Positions 13,721-23,959 of a stretch of 64,000 bases of DNA are shown one piece after another. Position numbers and translations under genes: made by a program. Source of the stretch: Sarcophilus harrisii. Taxonomy: Eukaryota; Chordata; Mammalia; Dasyuromorphia; Dasyuridae. The notes beneath the pieces were generated by a model, which saw only the letters and a list, made by a program, of their open reading frames with translations, searched no databases and was not told the origin of the DNA. Positions within the stretch are counted from its first letter, which is position 1. Every line of letters starts with the position of its first letter. The stretch covers positions 544,268,818-544,332,817 of the forward strand of contig NC_045426.1 in NCBI RefSeq assembly GCF_902635505.1, read 5' to 3'.

Positions 13721-13842
13721 TGAGGCAATTGGGGTTAAGTGACTTGCCCAGGGTCACACAGCTAGGAAATGTCAAATGTCTAAGGTCAGATTTGAATTCA
13801 GATCCTCCTTACTTCAGGGCTGATGCTCTACTTTCTTTAACT
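13721..13842 (-). mobile_element. MAR1-type SINE, truncated
   Basis: The complement of GAGGCAATTGGGGTTAAGTG, GTCACACAGCTAGGAAATG and GATTTGAATTCAGATCC identifies the SINE body. The tRNA-like head is missing beyond about 13842. Confidence 0.8.
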
Positions 13843-15156
13843 CTTTAAACTCTTTAAGAGTTTGGGTCCAATTAGTATTTTTCTTTGAAGTTTTAGTTAT
13901 AGCTATTTTTGTATTATTATCTTCTTTTGAGTTTGTGTCTTGGTCTTCCCTGCCACCATAGTAGCTTTTCCAGTCAAGTTTTTTTTTTTTTTTTTTATTG
14001 TTGTTTGTTCATTTTCCCAATATATTTCTTGACTTTTAACTTTATTTTAAAGTTGGGCTTTGCTCAATTTGGGGTGGGGAAACACTTTCTCAAACTTTAG
14101 ACTTTTCCATGCAGCTGTTTTTAGATCTAGTTCTGGGGGTCTGCAAATTTTTGGTGCTTCCCATGTGGTATGATCCAGGGAGAAGCTCTCCTGGTTTGTG
14201 CTTTGATTTTTTTATTGAGGAAGGAGGGCCCTAATCCCTTTTAACCACAAGCACTAGTATTCCTCTTGGACTGGCACTATGATCAAGTTTCCTATTTCTC
14301 TGCTGTTGTACTCCTTTGAGCCTAAGTAGTATAAGCAGAGTTCTTCCTCCCTTGTGACTGATTACAAATGCTTCTGTCTGAGAACTGCCTATGGGCAAGA
14401 GAGTGGCCAATCAACAATAGCTGAACTTGATGCCAGCATTGGATCCCCTGTCCTCTCTTATTGACCAGTTGTCTGACTCATTGCCTTGGACTGAGAACTT
14501 CTGAAGCTACTGTTGCTATTTTCGTGTGTGTCCAATGAATGTGTGCATGGGTAGGCTTCTACTTTGGTGTCACAGACACCATCTGTATCTTACTATCTTC
14601 CTGGGTTTTGTAGACTAGGAAAATGTCTCATCCCAATCTTTTATTCACTCGGCCATTCCAAAATTTGATTTGAGACATTTTAAAATTTTTAATGGGGAAA
14701 ATTGAAAAACTCAACTGTGTTGCTACTTCCAGTCCCCACAACAATAATTAAGTTTAAACCTAAAACAATCTAGGAACTCATAAGAGTACCTAATGACCCT
14801 CAATTAATTTGATGCTTAATGAAAGACTTTGCAGATGTGATTACTTGAAACATGATGGTTGCTCTTTGTAAAAAACAACTGTTGAGTATAGGAGAGATTT
14901 TATAGGCCTGGAGATGATCTTTTAAAACATAGAGGAAGTGGATTCTTCAAAATTCAGCTTAGTGAGGATTACTTTGATTACAAGAAAAATTCTAGAATGT
15001 ATTTATAAATAGATTAATTGATAGACAAAACTACTTGAGTCCCAGGGAATTAGATTACCTTCTGTCACTAAGAGTTCTTAGCTCTGGATTCATAGGGACT
15101 AGGATCCAATCCAATGTATTCTTCTGAAATTTTTGCCTAATTATGTCCCAAACATT

Positions 15157-15157
<1 letters not shown>

Positions 15158-15236
<79 letters not shown>

Positions 15237-15644
15237 TTTCCCTTCCTCCCTCCCTTCCCTCCTTCCTCCCTTCCTCCCTCCCTTCCCTCCTTCCTCCCTC
15301 CCTTCCCTCCTTCCTCCCTCCTTTCCCTCCTTCCTCCTTCCTCCCTCCCTTCCCTCCTTCCTCCTTCCCTCCTTTCCCTCCTTCCTCCCTTCCTCCCTCC
15401 TTCCCTCCTTCCTCCCTTCCCTCCTTCCCTCCTTCCTTCCTTCCTCCTTCCCTCCTTCCTTCCTTCCCTCCTTCCCTCCTTCCTTCCTTCCTCCCTTCCC
15501 TCCTTCCTTCCTTCCCTCCTTCCCTCCTTCCTTCCTTCCTCCCTTCCCTCCTTCCTTCCTTCCCTCCTTCCCTCCTTCCCTCCTTCCTTCCTTCTTCCTT
15601 CCCTCCTTCCTTCCTTCCTTCCTTCCTTCCTTCCTTCCTTCCTT
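15158..15644. repeat. Polypyrimidine tract: (TTTC)n then (CCTT/CCTCCCTT)n
   Basis: About 80 bp of pure TTTC units pass into about 405 bp of irregular CCTT/CCCT units without a purine on this strand. All three frames are open on both strands and would give Lys/Glu/Arg or Phe/Leu/Ser/Pro repeats, so the long open frames here mean nothing. A 27-bp unit beginning GGGACATATAATAAAT follows immediately as two direct copies (15645-15660 and 15672-15687). Confidence 0.95.
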
Positions 15645-15834
15645 GGGACATATAATAAATGCCCCCTATATGGGACATATAATAAATTTTCTTTCATATT
15701 TGGAGGCCTGCCATGTTGAGGAGTAATGTTTGGTCTCAGAGGGCAGAATAAGGAATAATGGATGGAAGGCGAATTTAACTTTGATGTCTAGGGAAAAACC
15801 CAAACCCAACCAAACAAATAATTAAAAAAACCTA

Positions 15835-16030
15835 CTTCCTAACAATTAGAACTATCCAAAGGTGCAATGGCCTGCTTTAAAAAGTGGTGTGTTTCTTGCA
15901 ATTTGTCAAAGTTTCTCCTTAGAGGTTATCAAGTAGAAGCTGAATGATCACTTTTTGTATATATTATAATGGAGATTACTTTTGTAGATGATTAGGATTA
16001 GAAGGCCACTGAGATGGTTTACAATTCTCA
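15835..16030 (+). mobile_element. CR1/L3 LINE 3' remnant
   Basis: CCTAACAATTAGAACTATCC and the following 'TATCAAGTAGAAGCTGAATGATCAC' style segment match the order of the CR1/L3 3' region. The same family is better preserved at 18040-18480. Confidence 0.6.
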
Positions 16031-16429
16031 AATTTTGTGATAATCATTAATCATATATTTATTACTTTCAAATTTCAGGGGTTAGGAATGAAGGACTCCT
16101 GTATCTGGAAAACTCAGATAAATCATTACTGCCACTCCCTTCATATCAGCCAATGGGGAGACTTATAATATAGTAAAATTTTGGTTTGCATTACTTAATA
16201 CTATATATAGACTTTATGCATTTTTGAGTTTCTAAACTTTTTCTATATTGTCTGCTGGGTTTGTATGTCATCTGTAGCTTCCATAAAACTCCCCAAAACT
16301 TCTCATTTAATTTCATATGCCAACCCCAACATATCAAAATTACAATGGAGAAAGTATTGATGTGGAAGAAATAACTGTATCTTGAAAAAAATGGAGAGAT
16401 GTAAATGAGATGCTGATAAAGAAGAGAAG

Positions 16430-17240
16430 AAATATTTATTTTGTGTCTATGTTCCAGGCACTGTGCTAAGGGCTTTTACAAAAGTTATCTCATTTTATCC
16501 TCACAACTCTGGGAGGTAGGTGCTATTATCACCCCCATTTTAGAGATGAGGTGTAATGTTCTTCTCTAAAATATAATATTCTCTGAGAGAAGCTTCTTGG
16601 GGGGCTTCTGGGAGCAGCCTTAGTTTCAGTTCAGTATAATCACTCCAAATGCAGCCAGGGATTAAAGTCCAAATCCTTTATTGTCTCCTTCAAAATCTTA
16701 TCTCCTTTACTTGGGGCTCTGCTAGTTTTCTGGAGGCCTTCCGGATCTTGATTTCAGTGTTCTCCACAGGACAGCCTGCCATCACTTCTCTGTATTCCTT
16801 CTTTCTGTTTGCCAGAGAAGGCCAGTGGAGGATGTGAATCTCCTCCACTGATGGCTTCTGAATCTCCCCGACTGAATCCTGGTTGAGGCTCCTAGTTTAT
16901 ATATGCTCTCTTAAAGGTGTGAATCTTATAGAACTCTAGTAAGTACTAAGTACATAATCATTGTCTCTATCAATTCCAGTGACTTAGCACCTTGTTTCAA
17001 GTTCTGGCCCATAACATCTCCTTGTAGGAGCAGATCAATCATACTGAACCATGCTAAATTAGATAATTATTGTCTCTATCAATTCCACTGTCTTAGTATC
17101 TTGTAAGAAACCTAACAATGAGGAAACTGAGGCAAAAAGGAAATGGAGAGTAAGTGACTTGCCCAGCGTCACATAGTTGTGGCTGGATTTGAATTTAGGT
17201 CTTCCTGACTCTGGGTCAAGAGCTCTATCTATTGAGTCAC
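16430..17240 (+). mobile_element. MIR SINE, split by an LTR
   Basis: The left half has CCAGGCACTGTGCTAAGGGC, TATCTCATTTTATCCTCACA and CATTTTAGAGATGAGG. The right half resumes at 17118 with ATGAGGAAACTGAGGC, GTGACTTGCCCAGCGTCACA and GGATTTGAATTTAGGTCTTC. Joined, they give one colinear MIR body. The 566 bp between them are the solo LTR listed separately. Confidence 0.88.
16552..17117 (-). mobile_element. Solo LTR of an endogenous retrovirus
   Basis: A 566-bp block with TG...CA ends (TGTAATGTTC at left, CCTAACA at right) interrupts the MIR and is flanked by a 6-bp duplication, ATGAGG (16546-16551 and 17118-17123). On the minus strand it has a plausible LTR order. A U3 region holds a duplicated segment (about 16956-16995 and 17059-17100). 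A TATA-like box lies at about 16895-16906 and an AATAAA at 16677-16682. A short U5 ends in TTACA. No internal retroviral sequence lies next to it, so it looks like the product of LTR-LTR recombination. The 6-bp duplication favours a class II (ERVK-like) origin. It is younger than the MIR. Confidence 0.82.
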
Positions 17241-17329
17241 CTTACTGTCTCAGTAGATAGATGGATAGTTGGATAGATGGATGGATCTAGATGATAAGTG
17301 ATAGACAAGTGGAAGGATGGCTAGCTAAC

Positions 17330-17470
17330 TAGGTAAATAAAGTGTTTATTAAGCACTTTAGTCAACTACTGTGCTAGGCACTGGAAATACAAACATAAGC
17401 AAAAAGAAACAGTTCCTACCTTCAAGAATCTTACATTCTAATGGAAGAAAACAACTCATAAAAGGGAGCT
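17330..17470. repeat. MIR-related dispersed repeat
   Basis: The segment reads GTGTTTATTAAGCACTTTA, CTACTGTGCTAGGCACTGG and CCTACCTTCAAGAATCTTAC. This is the start-of-element pattern common to marsupial MIR-like families and also seen at 59765-59880 and 50320-50480. Confidence 0.6.
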
Positions 17471-17877
17471 AGAAATATTGATAGGGTAACAGTATGGGTG
17501 CTGGGAAAGGAGGTAGAAAAGTTTGGAAAGTGCAGATTGGATCCAGGAGCAAAGAGGGCATAGCCTGAACACCTTCTGAAATGGTGATGGACTTGCCAAT
17601 CAAAAGAGAGGGTTGTAGGATAAAGGTATCTTCAGAGTTAAAAGACTGCTGATGAAAAGAAAGAGAAAAATCCTGGAGAATGAGAATTGGCATCAGAATA
17701 GTAGATTCTTGAATATGGCCACCCAAAAAATTGCATTCTAAAAAGCAACCACACAGGTATTTGATTAGACTAGAAAAGTGTTTGAATGAAGAAGACTTGG
17801 GAGTATTAGTGTATTAGAAATTCAGCATGAGTTAGCAGGGAGACACGTCAACCAAAAAAACTAATGGAATAATTTTT

Positions 17878-18000
17878 GTTGTTGCTTTTTCATCATTCAA
17901 TTGTGTCCAACTCTTTGTGACCTCATGGACTCATGCTAGACTTTTCTGCCCTCCACTTTCTCCTAAAGTCTGTCCAAGTTTATGTTCATTGTTTCCATAA
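17878..18000 (-). repeat. RTE-type (BovB-like) tail fragment
   Basis: CAATTGTGTCCAACTCTTTG followed by TGACCTCATGGACT and AAAGTCTGTCCAAGTTTATG is the signature of RTE/BovB-related LINE sequence and of SINEs that borrow its tail. A longer copy is at 26485-26765. Confidence 0.65.
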
Positions 18001-18039
18001 AATAACAAATTTCCTTAAAAGAAGCAGTTTACAGAACAA

Positions 18040-18480
18040 GAAGGGTATAGACATTTAATTTATATATTTATTTTTGCTCAGTTCTGATTATCATATTTTA
18101 TGAAGGACATTGACAAATTGGAGGAAAATCAGAATGATGATGAAGAATATTTAGATGCTTATTAGGATATGACTGCTGTTATCAAGTATTTGAGAAACCA
18201 TAATGTAGAAAAGGCATCAGACGTGGGTTTTTTTGGCTCCAGAGTGCAAAACTAGGAACAAAGGGTGGAAATTAAAGAAAGGCAATTTTTGGCTTGATGT
18301 AAGGAAAAACTTTTTAAGGATTAGTGAAGTCCCAAAAGAGAATGGGATGCCTTTGGAGATAGTGAGTTCCTTATCACTAACAGTCTCAAATGGAGGCTAG
18401 ATAACCATTTGTCAAAGTTGTGGTAGAGGGGAGATTTTTAAGTTCAGATTGAACCAGCAGATGGAGTTGGAAGGATCTTT
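18040..18480 (+). mobile_element. CR1/L3 LINE 3' fragment
   Basis: Colinear with the CR1/L3 3' region: GACATTGACAAATTGGAGG, ATATGACTGCTGTTATCAAG, TTGGCTCCAGAGTGCAAAAC, GGCTTGATGTAAGGAAAAAC, GAGAATGGGATGCCTTTGG, then GGAGGCTAGATAACCATTTG. Strongly diverged, so ancient. A GATGATGATG microsatellite (18485-18508) follows. Confidence 0.78.
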
Positions 18481-18804
18481 CTGATTTGATGATGATGATG
18501 ATGATGATTTATCATAGAACTTGAATTATGTTCAGAAGCCTTAGAAAGCACAGTTATTACAAAACAAACCTCACAAAGAGAACCTTGTGCATCAGAAATA
18601 AGTCTTGCTAATTTTAAAAAGGGCCCACCAAAACCATAATTCAAAAATCCAATTCACCACATGCTTGTTTGCAGGTTCTAGGTACTCTGGTTCTTACCAT
18701 GATTAGATATACTCCTGCATATGACAAAGATATAATAACCATCTAAGGAATCATAGGTTGTAAGGAGATCTGGCCCTAATTCTGCACTACTTCATGTCCT
18801 CCAA

Positions 18805-18900
18805 GGAAGAAAGGAAGGAAGGGAGGAAGGAAGGAAGGGAGAGAAGAAGGGAGGGAAGGAGGAAGGAGGGAAGGGAGGGAGGAAGGGAGGAAGGAGGGAA
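18805..18900. repeat. Polypurine GGAA/GGGA tract
   Basis: About 95 bp containing only A and G, in GGAA and GGGA units. It is the purine-rich counterpart of the tract at 15158-15644. Confidence 0.95.
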
Positions 18901-18929
18901 TTAATAATAAATTTAATAATTTATTATTA

Positions 18930-19015
18930 AAAATAATTTAATTTCTCTGGACCTCAGTTGTTTCATCTGTAAAATAAGTGAGTTGGACTAAATAATCTCT
19001 AAAGGTTCTCTGTCT
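18930..19015 (+). repeat. MIR 3' end remnant
   Basis: CTCTGGACCTCAGTTGTTTC and ATCTGTAAAATAAGTGAGTT, followed by GGACTAAATAATCTCTAAAG, is the conserved MIR core and 3' segment. Confidence 0.65.
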
Positions 19016-19105
19016 ATAAAATGCTATCACTCTATGAATTTGAGAAAATTAACTTTCTAATTTCCTGTTGTCAGAAGTCAATGTTGGCTAATGTCTCTTG
19101 TTTTA

Positions 19106-20023
19106 TTTTTTTATTTTTTAATTTAATAGCCTTTTATTTACAGGATATATACATGGGTAACTTTACAGCATTAACAATTGCCAAACCTCTTGTTCCAATT
19201 TTTCACCTCTTACCCCCCCCACCCCCTCCCCTAGATGGCAGGATGACCAGTAGATGTTAAAATATATTAAAATATAACTTAGATACACAATAAGTATACA
19301 TGACCAAAACATTATTTTGCTGTACAAAAAGAATCAGACTCTGAATTATTGTACAATTAGCTTGTGAAGGAAATCAAAAATGCAGGTGGGCATAAATATA
19401 GGGATTGGGAATTCAATGTAATGGTTTTTAGTCATCTCCCAGAGTTCTTTTTCTGGGCATAGCTAGTTCAGTTCATTACTGCTCCATTAGAAATGATTTG
19501 GTTGATCTCGTTGCTGAGGATGGCCTGATCCATCAGAACTGGTCATCATCTAGTATTGTTGTTGAAGTATATAATGATCTCCTGGTCCTGCTCATTTCAC
19601 TCAGCATCAGTTCGTGTAAGTCTCTCCAGGCCTTTCTGAAATCATCCTGTTGGTCATTTCTTACAGAACAGTAATATTCCATAATTTTCATATACCACAA
19701 TTTATTCAGCCATTCTCCAACTGATGGACATCCATTCAGTTTCCAGTTTCTAGCCACTACAAAAAGGGCTGCCACAAACATTCGTGCACATACAGGTCCC
19801 TTTCCCTTCTTTATAATCTCTTTGGGATATAATCCCAGTAGTAACACTGCTGGATCAAAGGGTATGCACAGTTTGATAACTTTTTGAGCATAGTTCCAAA
19901 CTACTCTCCAAAATGGTTGGATTCGTTCACAACTCCACCAACAATGCATCAATGTCCCAGTTTTCCCGCATCCCCTCCAACAATCATCATTATTTTTTCC
20001 TGTCATCTTAGCCAATCTGAATA
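19106..20023 (-). mobile_element. Young 5'-truncated L1, minus strand
   Basis: The minus strand carries the end of ORF2 (residues from NNDDCWRGCGKTGTLMHCWW to the stop at 19533-19535), then about 400 bp of 3' UTR ending in the C-rich (complement G-rich) tract at 19211-19231, an AATAAA and a poly(A) seen as T-rich sequence at 19106-19127. The ORF2 end is open and differs from the plus-strand copy at 23960-25013 at only about six of some 150 residues. A 12-bp duplication, TCTCTTGTTTTA, flanks it (19094-19105, 20024-20035). The upstream part of the open frame (beyond 20023) is host DNA. It lacks promoter, ORF1, endonuclease and RT, so it cannot move by itself. Confidence 0.92.
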
Positions 20024-20354
20024 TCTCTTGTTTTAAAAAAGAAAACAAAACCCAGTAGCTTAATATCATGCCAACATCATTAAATGTGAAAATTTGAGGG
20101 AAAAATAATTAAAAGTGTTTGGATGCTCTAACAGAGACAGGAAGAGGGAAACAAGGTTTGGGTTTTGTAGCTTTGAGGGCTGAGTTTCTGAGTAGAAAGT
20201 GAAGTTCAATGAGCTTCATCCTATGAATGGTTAGAAGACTACAAATTTTTCCAATGACCTGCCATTATGGAGATTTACTTGGTTACAGTTTCTTTTTCTA
20301 ATCTTATTATCTTGACTTGAAAGAAGGATAAACAACCACCACATTAGAGAATTA

Positions 20355-20529
20355 TGCAGAAGGTATATAGTGCAGTGGATAGAGTACCAGCTCTTAATTC
20401 AGGGGACTGAATTCAAATATGACCTCAGACAATTCTTCCTACCTGTGTGACCCTGAGTAAGTCACTTAACCCCAATTGCTTTGGCAAAAAACAAACAAAC
20501 AAACAAAAAAAAAAAAAAACAAAACACCA
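20355..20529 (+). mobile_element. MAR1-type SINE with A-rich tail
   Basis: The body has GTGCAGTGGATAGAGTACCA, GAATTCAAATATGACC and GTGTGACCCTGAGTAAGTCA, and ends in AAACAAAC repeats and a run of A. A 9-bp duplication AGAGAATTA flanks it (20346-20354, 20530-20538). Confidence 0.88.
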
Positions 20530-20538
20530 AGAGAATTA

Positions 20539-20940
20539 ATTCCCTTCACCTATGATATAATCCAGTCCAACTGGTCTTCTTACTGTTCCTCACAGATGAA
20601 ATTCCATCTACCACTTTTATACGATTGGTTATCTCTTCCCATGCCTGGAATGCCCTTCCTCTTGGCCTTTATTTCTTGGAATTTCTATTATCCTTCAAAA
20701 CTCAGCTTAGATGCAGTCTTTTTACATGAAGGTTTTCTCATTCCGACCCATCCCCAGCATTTCCCTAATAAATTACCATGTATTTATTTTGTATGTATTT
20801 CTATGTACACAATGTCTCCTCAACAAAATATAAGCCCCATAGGGGCAGCAACTATTTCCTTTCTGTCTTTGTAAGGTTGGCCTCTAACATAGTGCCAGAC
20901 ACATAATAGATGCTTAACAAATGCTGATTAATCAATCAGC
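20539..20940 (+). mobile_element. L2 LINE 3' end
   Basis: It shows the L2 order: CCCATGCCTGGAATGCCCTT, CTTCAAAACTCAGCTTAGAT, a 'GAAGGTTTTCTCATTCCGAC' segment, AGCCCCATAGGGGCAGCAAC, and ends in CATAATAGATGCTTAACAAA. The tail is diverged and L2 is an old mammalian family. Confidence 0.82.
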
Positions 20941-21600
20941 ATTGATTTTCTCCGCCTTGTGAGGTATATCAAATCCCTGTTAGCAAATAGTGTCCAGATG
21001 TTATTTATGTTCCTATTCATGAACCCCAACAAAGAAAAAAATCTGGAAAATGTGTAACATCCCTCAAAAAATGTTTTCAGAATTATCCTGTGGAACAACA
21101 ATCACAGTGACTATGGAAGATGAACTCAGCTGGAGGTTAGAAAAGAAGCAGGAAAACGGGGTGAAAGAGTTTTAAATTTAATATGATTTTTTTTGCAGCT
21201 TTTTGCATTTATATTTTTGAACACAGTGGGGATGCTGGTTAGCATTTTATCCAACTGAGAGGGTGTTACATAAACTCCATGAGGCCAGAGCAGGCAGAGA
21301 TTCTATAGTTCAAAGGCAGTGAAATTTCTTCATTTTAGACAATTTGGTGCCATGTGGGCTTCTCAAATTTCTTTATTTGTGCCTCTGTGGTATCCTAAAG
21401 ATCTTAAAAAATTCGTGGGTTGATTCATGGAGCATTGGTCATAAGAAAGCTGAGGTAAAATTCTTCTGAATAGAGTTCTGGGTTAATTTTGAAAATGCAT
21501 TGTTCTGTTACTTTCCTCACACAGTCCTGTTGAAATATCTCATTCTAAGAGAACTAAGAGACAACCAGTAAGCCAAAAAGTGGCAGCTGGAGAAGATTAA

Positions 21601-21602
<2 letters not shown>

Positions 21603-21639
<37 letters not shown>
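21603..21639. repeat. (AC)n microsatellite
   Basis: About 18 AC units without interruption. The rest of 20941-22219 holds no gene or repeat that I recognise. Confidence 0.97.
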
Positions 21640-21642
<3 letters not shown>

Positions 21643-22219
21643 GGCAACAGAGTCTGAGAGGTAAGAGGCAGCTGGGAGATTTAAAGGATGTGGCCTCTAA
21701 GCAGCTGAAAGACATGGCCATCTCAGGCAGAGACTGAGAGCTAAGTGGCTTTGTGTAGGCTGAAGAAAGGATGCCAAAGCAGATAAGGAAAGCAGCTGTT
21801 GTAAAAGCTAGAATTGTAAAGAACTCAATACACTCAGGATATAGACATATTTAAGGAGAAGGCAAAAGACTTGTCTATTTTTCTTTTTTTTCTTGTCTTA
21901 CTCACATCATTATATTTTTAAAAAATTCCTCATATATTCCAGGTTGTGAGCCTTTTCTCTGACACCTTGCTTTTTCTTTCTCTAATACTCTCAGATTTTT
22001 AAGTCGAAACTTTTGATTTTTTTGAGGTATTTTTTCCTTGGCAAAACTATTACTGACAAGCAAATTCTACAGAATTGGATAGGTAATTGGAACTTATTAT
22101 TCTTTGCTTTTAAAAATTCATACTAATTCTGCCTATATAGAGCAAGGAGAGTAATATTTATGATATATTTGGAATTATTAATTTCTTTTTTTATCAGCAA
22201 TCCGCTATTATTAAAGACT

Positions 22220-22345
22220 AGTTTTTATTTTATTAAAACTTTATTTTCAAAACATGTGCATGGATAAATTTTTGATATCGACCCTTGCAAAACCTTGTAT
22301 TCCAAAATTTACCCCCTTCCTTCTACCCCCTCCCTTAGATGGCAA
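22220..22345 (-). mobile_element. L1 3' tail fragment
   Basis: On this strand it reads TTATTAAAACTTTATTTTCA, CCTTGCAAAACCTTG and CCCTCCCTTAGATGGCAAGT. This is the complement of the same L1 3' end (G-rich tract plus AATAAAG) found elsewhere in the window. Confidence 0.8.
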
Positions 22346-22559
22346 GTAATCCAGGAATTATTGATTTCCTACAAAACACCTATGAAACTTTGATATTTAT
22401 TGGCTTTTTATTTTCTAATAGTTTCTTCTTTACCTCATAGCAGCATTAGAACTATTTCATTTATTTTTCAGTATACTAAGTCACAGCTATGGGGTAAAGA
22501 TGAAATAGTAATTATTATTAAGCCACTATTGCTAATTTCCTCCAATGATATTTTATTTT

Positions 22560-22690
22560 TCCAAATATGTTTTATTTTTCAAATGTAAAGATAGTTTTCA
22601 ACATTCATTTTTTGCATGATTTTGTGTTCCAATTTTTTTCCCTCTTCCTTTACCTTCCTCCTCCCCAAGACAGCAAGCAATCTTAGTCTT
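22560..22690 (-). mobile_element. L1 3' tail fragment, more diverged
   Basis: Same order as its neighbour (ATTTTTCAAATGTAAAGATA, TTTTGTGTTCCAATTTTTTT, CTCCCCAAGACAGCAAGCAA), but further from the young copies. Confidence 0.65.
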
Positions 22691-22849
22691 TTTTTTTTCC
22701 TTTTTTGAAAGACAGTGTGGCATACTGTAAAGAGAATTAAATTTTGAATTGAGAAAACCAGAACTTAAATTTAACCTCTGAAAGTTACTGCTTATATAAC
22801 CAAAGGAATGTTTATTAATCCCTTAGGATTCTAGGGAACTTTTTTTTCA

Positions 22850-23460
22850 AATTTATTTTTATTCAATTAATAAGCATTTGTTTTCTCTGCCTTTCCTACT
22901 AGAAAAAGAAAAAAAAAAACAATTCTTAGAATAAGCAGAGGAAAGCAAAACAAATTCACAAGTTGGTCATGTCACTAAAAATGTGTATCTCATTCTCATC
23001 TTCAATGAATCATCTCTTTGTTAGAAGGTAGGTATCATTCTTCATTATCCTTAGTCTTCTGGAATCATAGTTGGTGACTGAGATGATCAAAAGTCTCAAG
23101 TCTTCTGTGTGACTCTGGGCAAGTCATTTAACCTCAATTGCCTCAGCAAAAGAAAAAGTCTCAAATTTTTCAAAACTGCTCATTTTTAAAAATAATATTG
23201 TTATAACCTAAATTGTTCTCCTGATTCTACTTCACTTTGTACCCATTTGTATAACTCTTTCCAAGTTTCTCTGAACATTACATTCATATATGATAATTTA
23301 TTCAGCTATTCCTAATTGATGGGCACAACTTCTGTTTCTAGGTCTTTGCTGCCATAAAAAAGAACTACTATAAATATTTTTTACATATAGGTCCTTTCCC
23401 TCTTTCTTTGATCTCTTTGGAGGAATAGTTTCTAGGTAACTTTGTAAGACTACAAATTGA
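22850..23460 (-). mobile_element. Old L1 3' UTR/ORF2-end fragment with a SINE scrap
   Basis: The right part, TTCAGCTATTCCTAATTGAT, GCCATAAAAAAGAACTACTA and CTTTGATCTCTTTGGAGGAA, is the complement of the ORF2 C-terminal region. A SINE piece (GTGTGACTCTGGGCAAGTCA) lies at about 23105-23160. Confidence 0.65.
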
Positions 23461-23959
23461 AGAAAAGATGCCATCATTAATTGGTAAAGGGTATTTGCCC
23501 CCCTGGGAGTTCCCTATACTATTGAAATCAGAAGTCTAATCTCTGTTCTTGTTATTAAACAAAAATTGACGATAGGTTGCATGAAAAAAGGGTCCTAGCC
23601 CCTTATAAACTCTCTGAAAACATTATCATGGAATTTCTGGGACTGTATTTCTACTGAATCCATTAGCTTACTTTGAGGCCCTTCAGATTATAGTTTTGAC
23701 CTTTCAGTATAAAGTATGAAAGTCAGTGATTTCAAACATTGGTAAATGTTAGGATTTTGGAGAAGTCCAAGTATATTCACAAAGGGCAGTAAACTAAAGA
23801 GATAGTAAGGAGGAAATGATAGTGCTGATAAAGGAGAGGGAAGGTTTAAATGGACTTGGACTGATGTTGGTATTAAAGTCTTAATCCAGTTCTTAGATAT
23901 GGAAGAAAGTTTTTCTAAATATAAGAACTTTGTCTAGTGTTTAGAATAGTAGGCTAGAA

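Larger units (their letters stand above)
10787..14739 (-). mobile_element. Internally deleted L1 (HAL1-like layout), minus strand
   Basis: On the minus strand a 5' end at 14739 (GGGGACTGGAAGTAGCAACA) is followed by a 5' UTR/ORF1-like region (about 14.7-12.7 kb), an endonuclease-proximal segment near 12.1 kb, and then directly the ORF2 C-terminal and 3' UTR regions (11.9-10.8 kb). The reverse-transcriptase core is missing. A 10-bp duplication AACAATAATT (10777-10786 and 14740-14749) brackets the whole element, so both ends are original. Many stops show it is old. It contains two later SINEs and a TG microsatellite at 12343-12373. The ORF1-plus-3'-end layout recalls HAL1 elements, but a later deletion would look the same. 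Confidence 0.75.

Noticed and set aside
15055-15726. Four long open frames of up to 207 codons with Lys/Glu/Arg or Phe/Leu/Pro/Ser repeats
   Set aside because: All are by-products of the tetranucleotide polypyrimidine tract, which has no stop codon in any frame.
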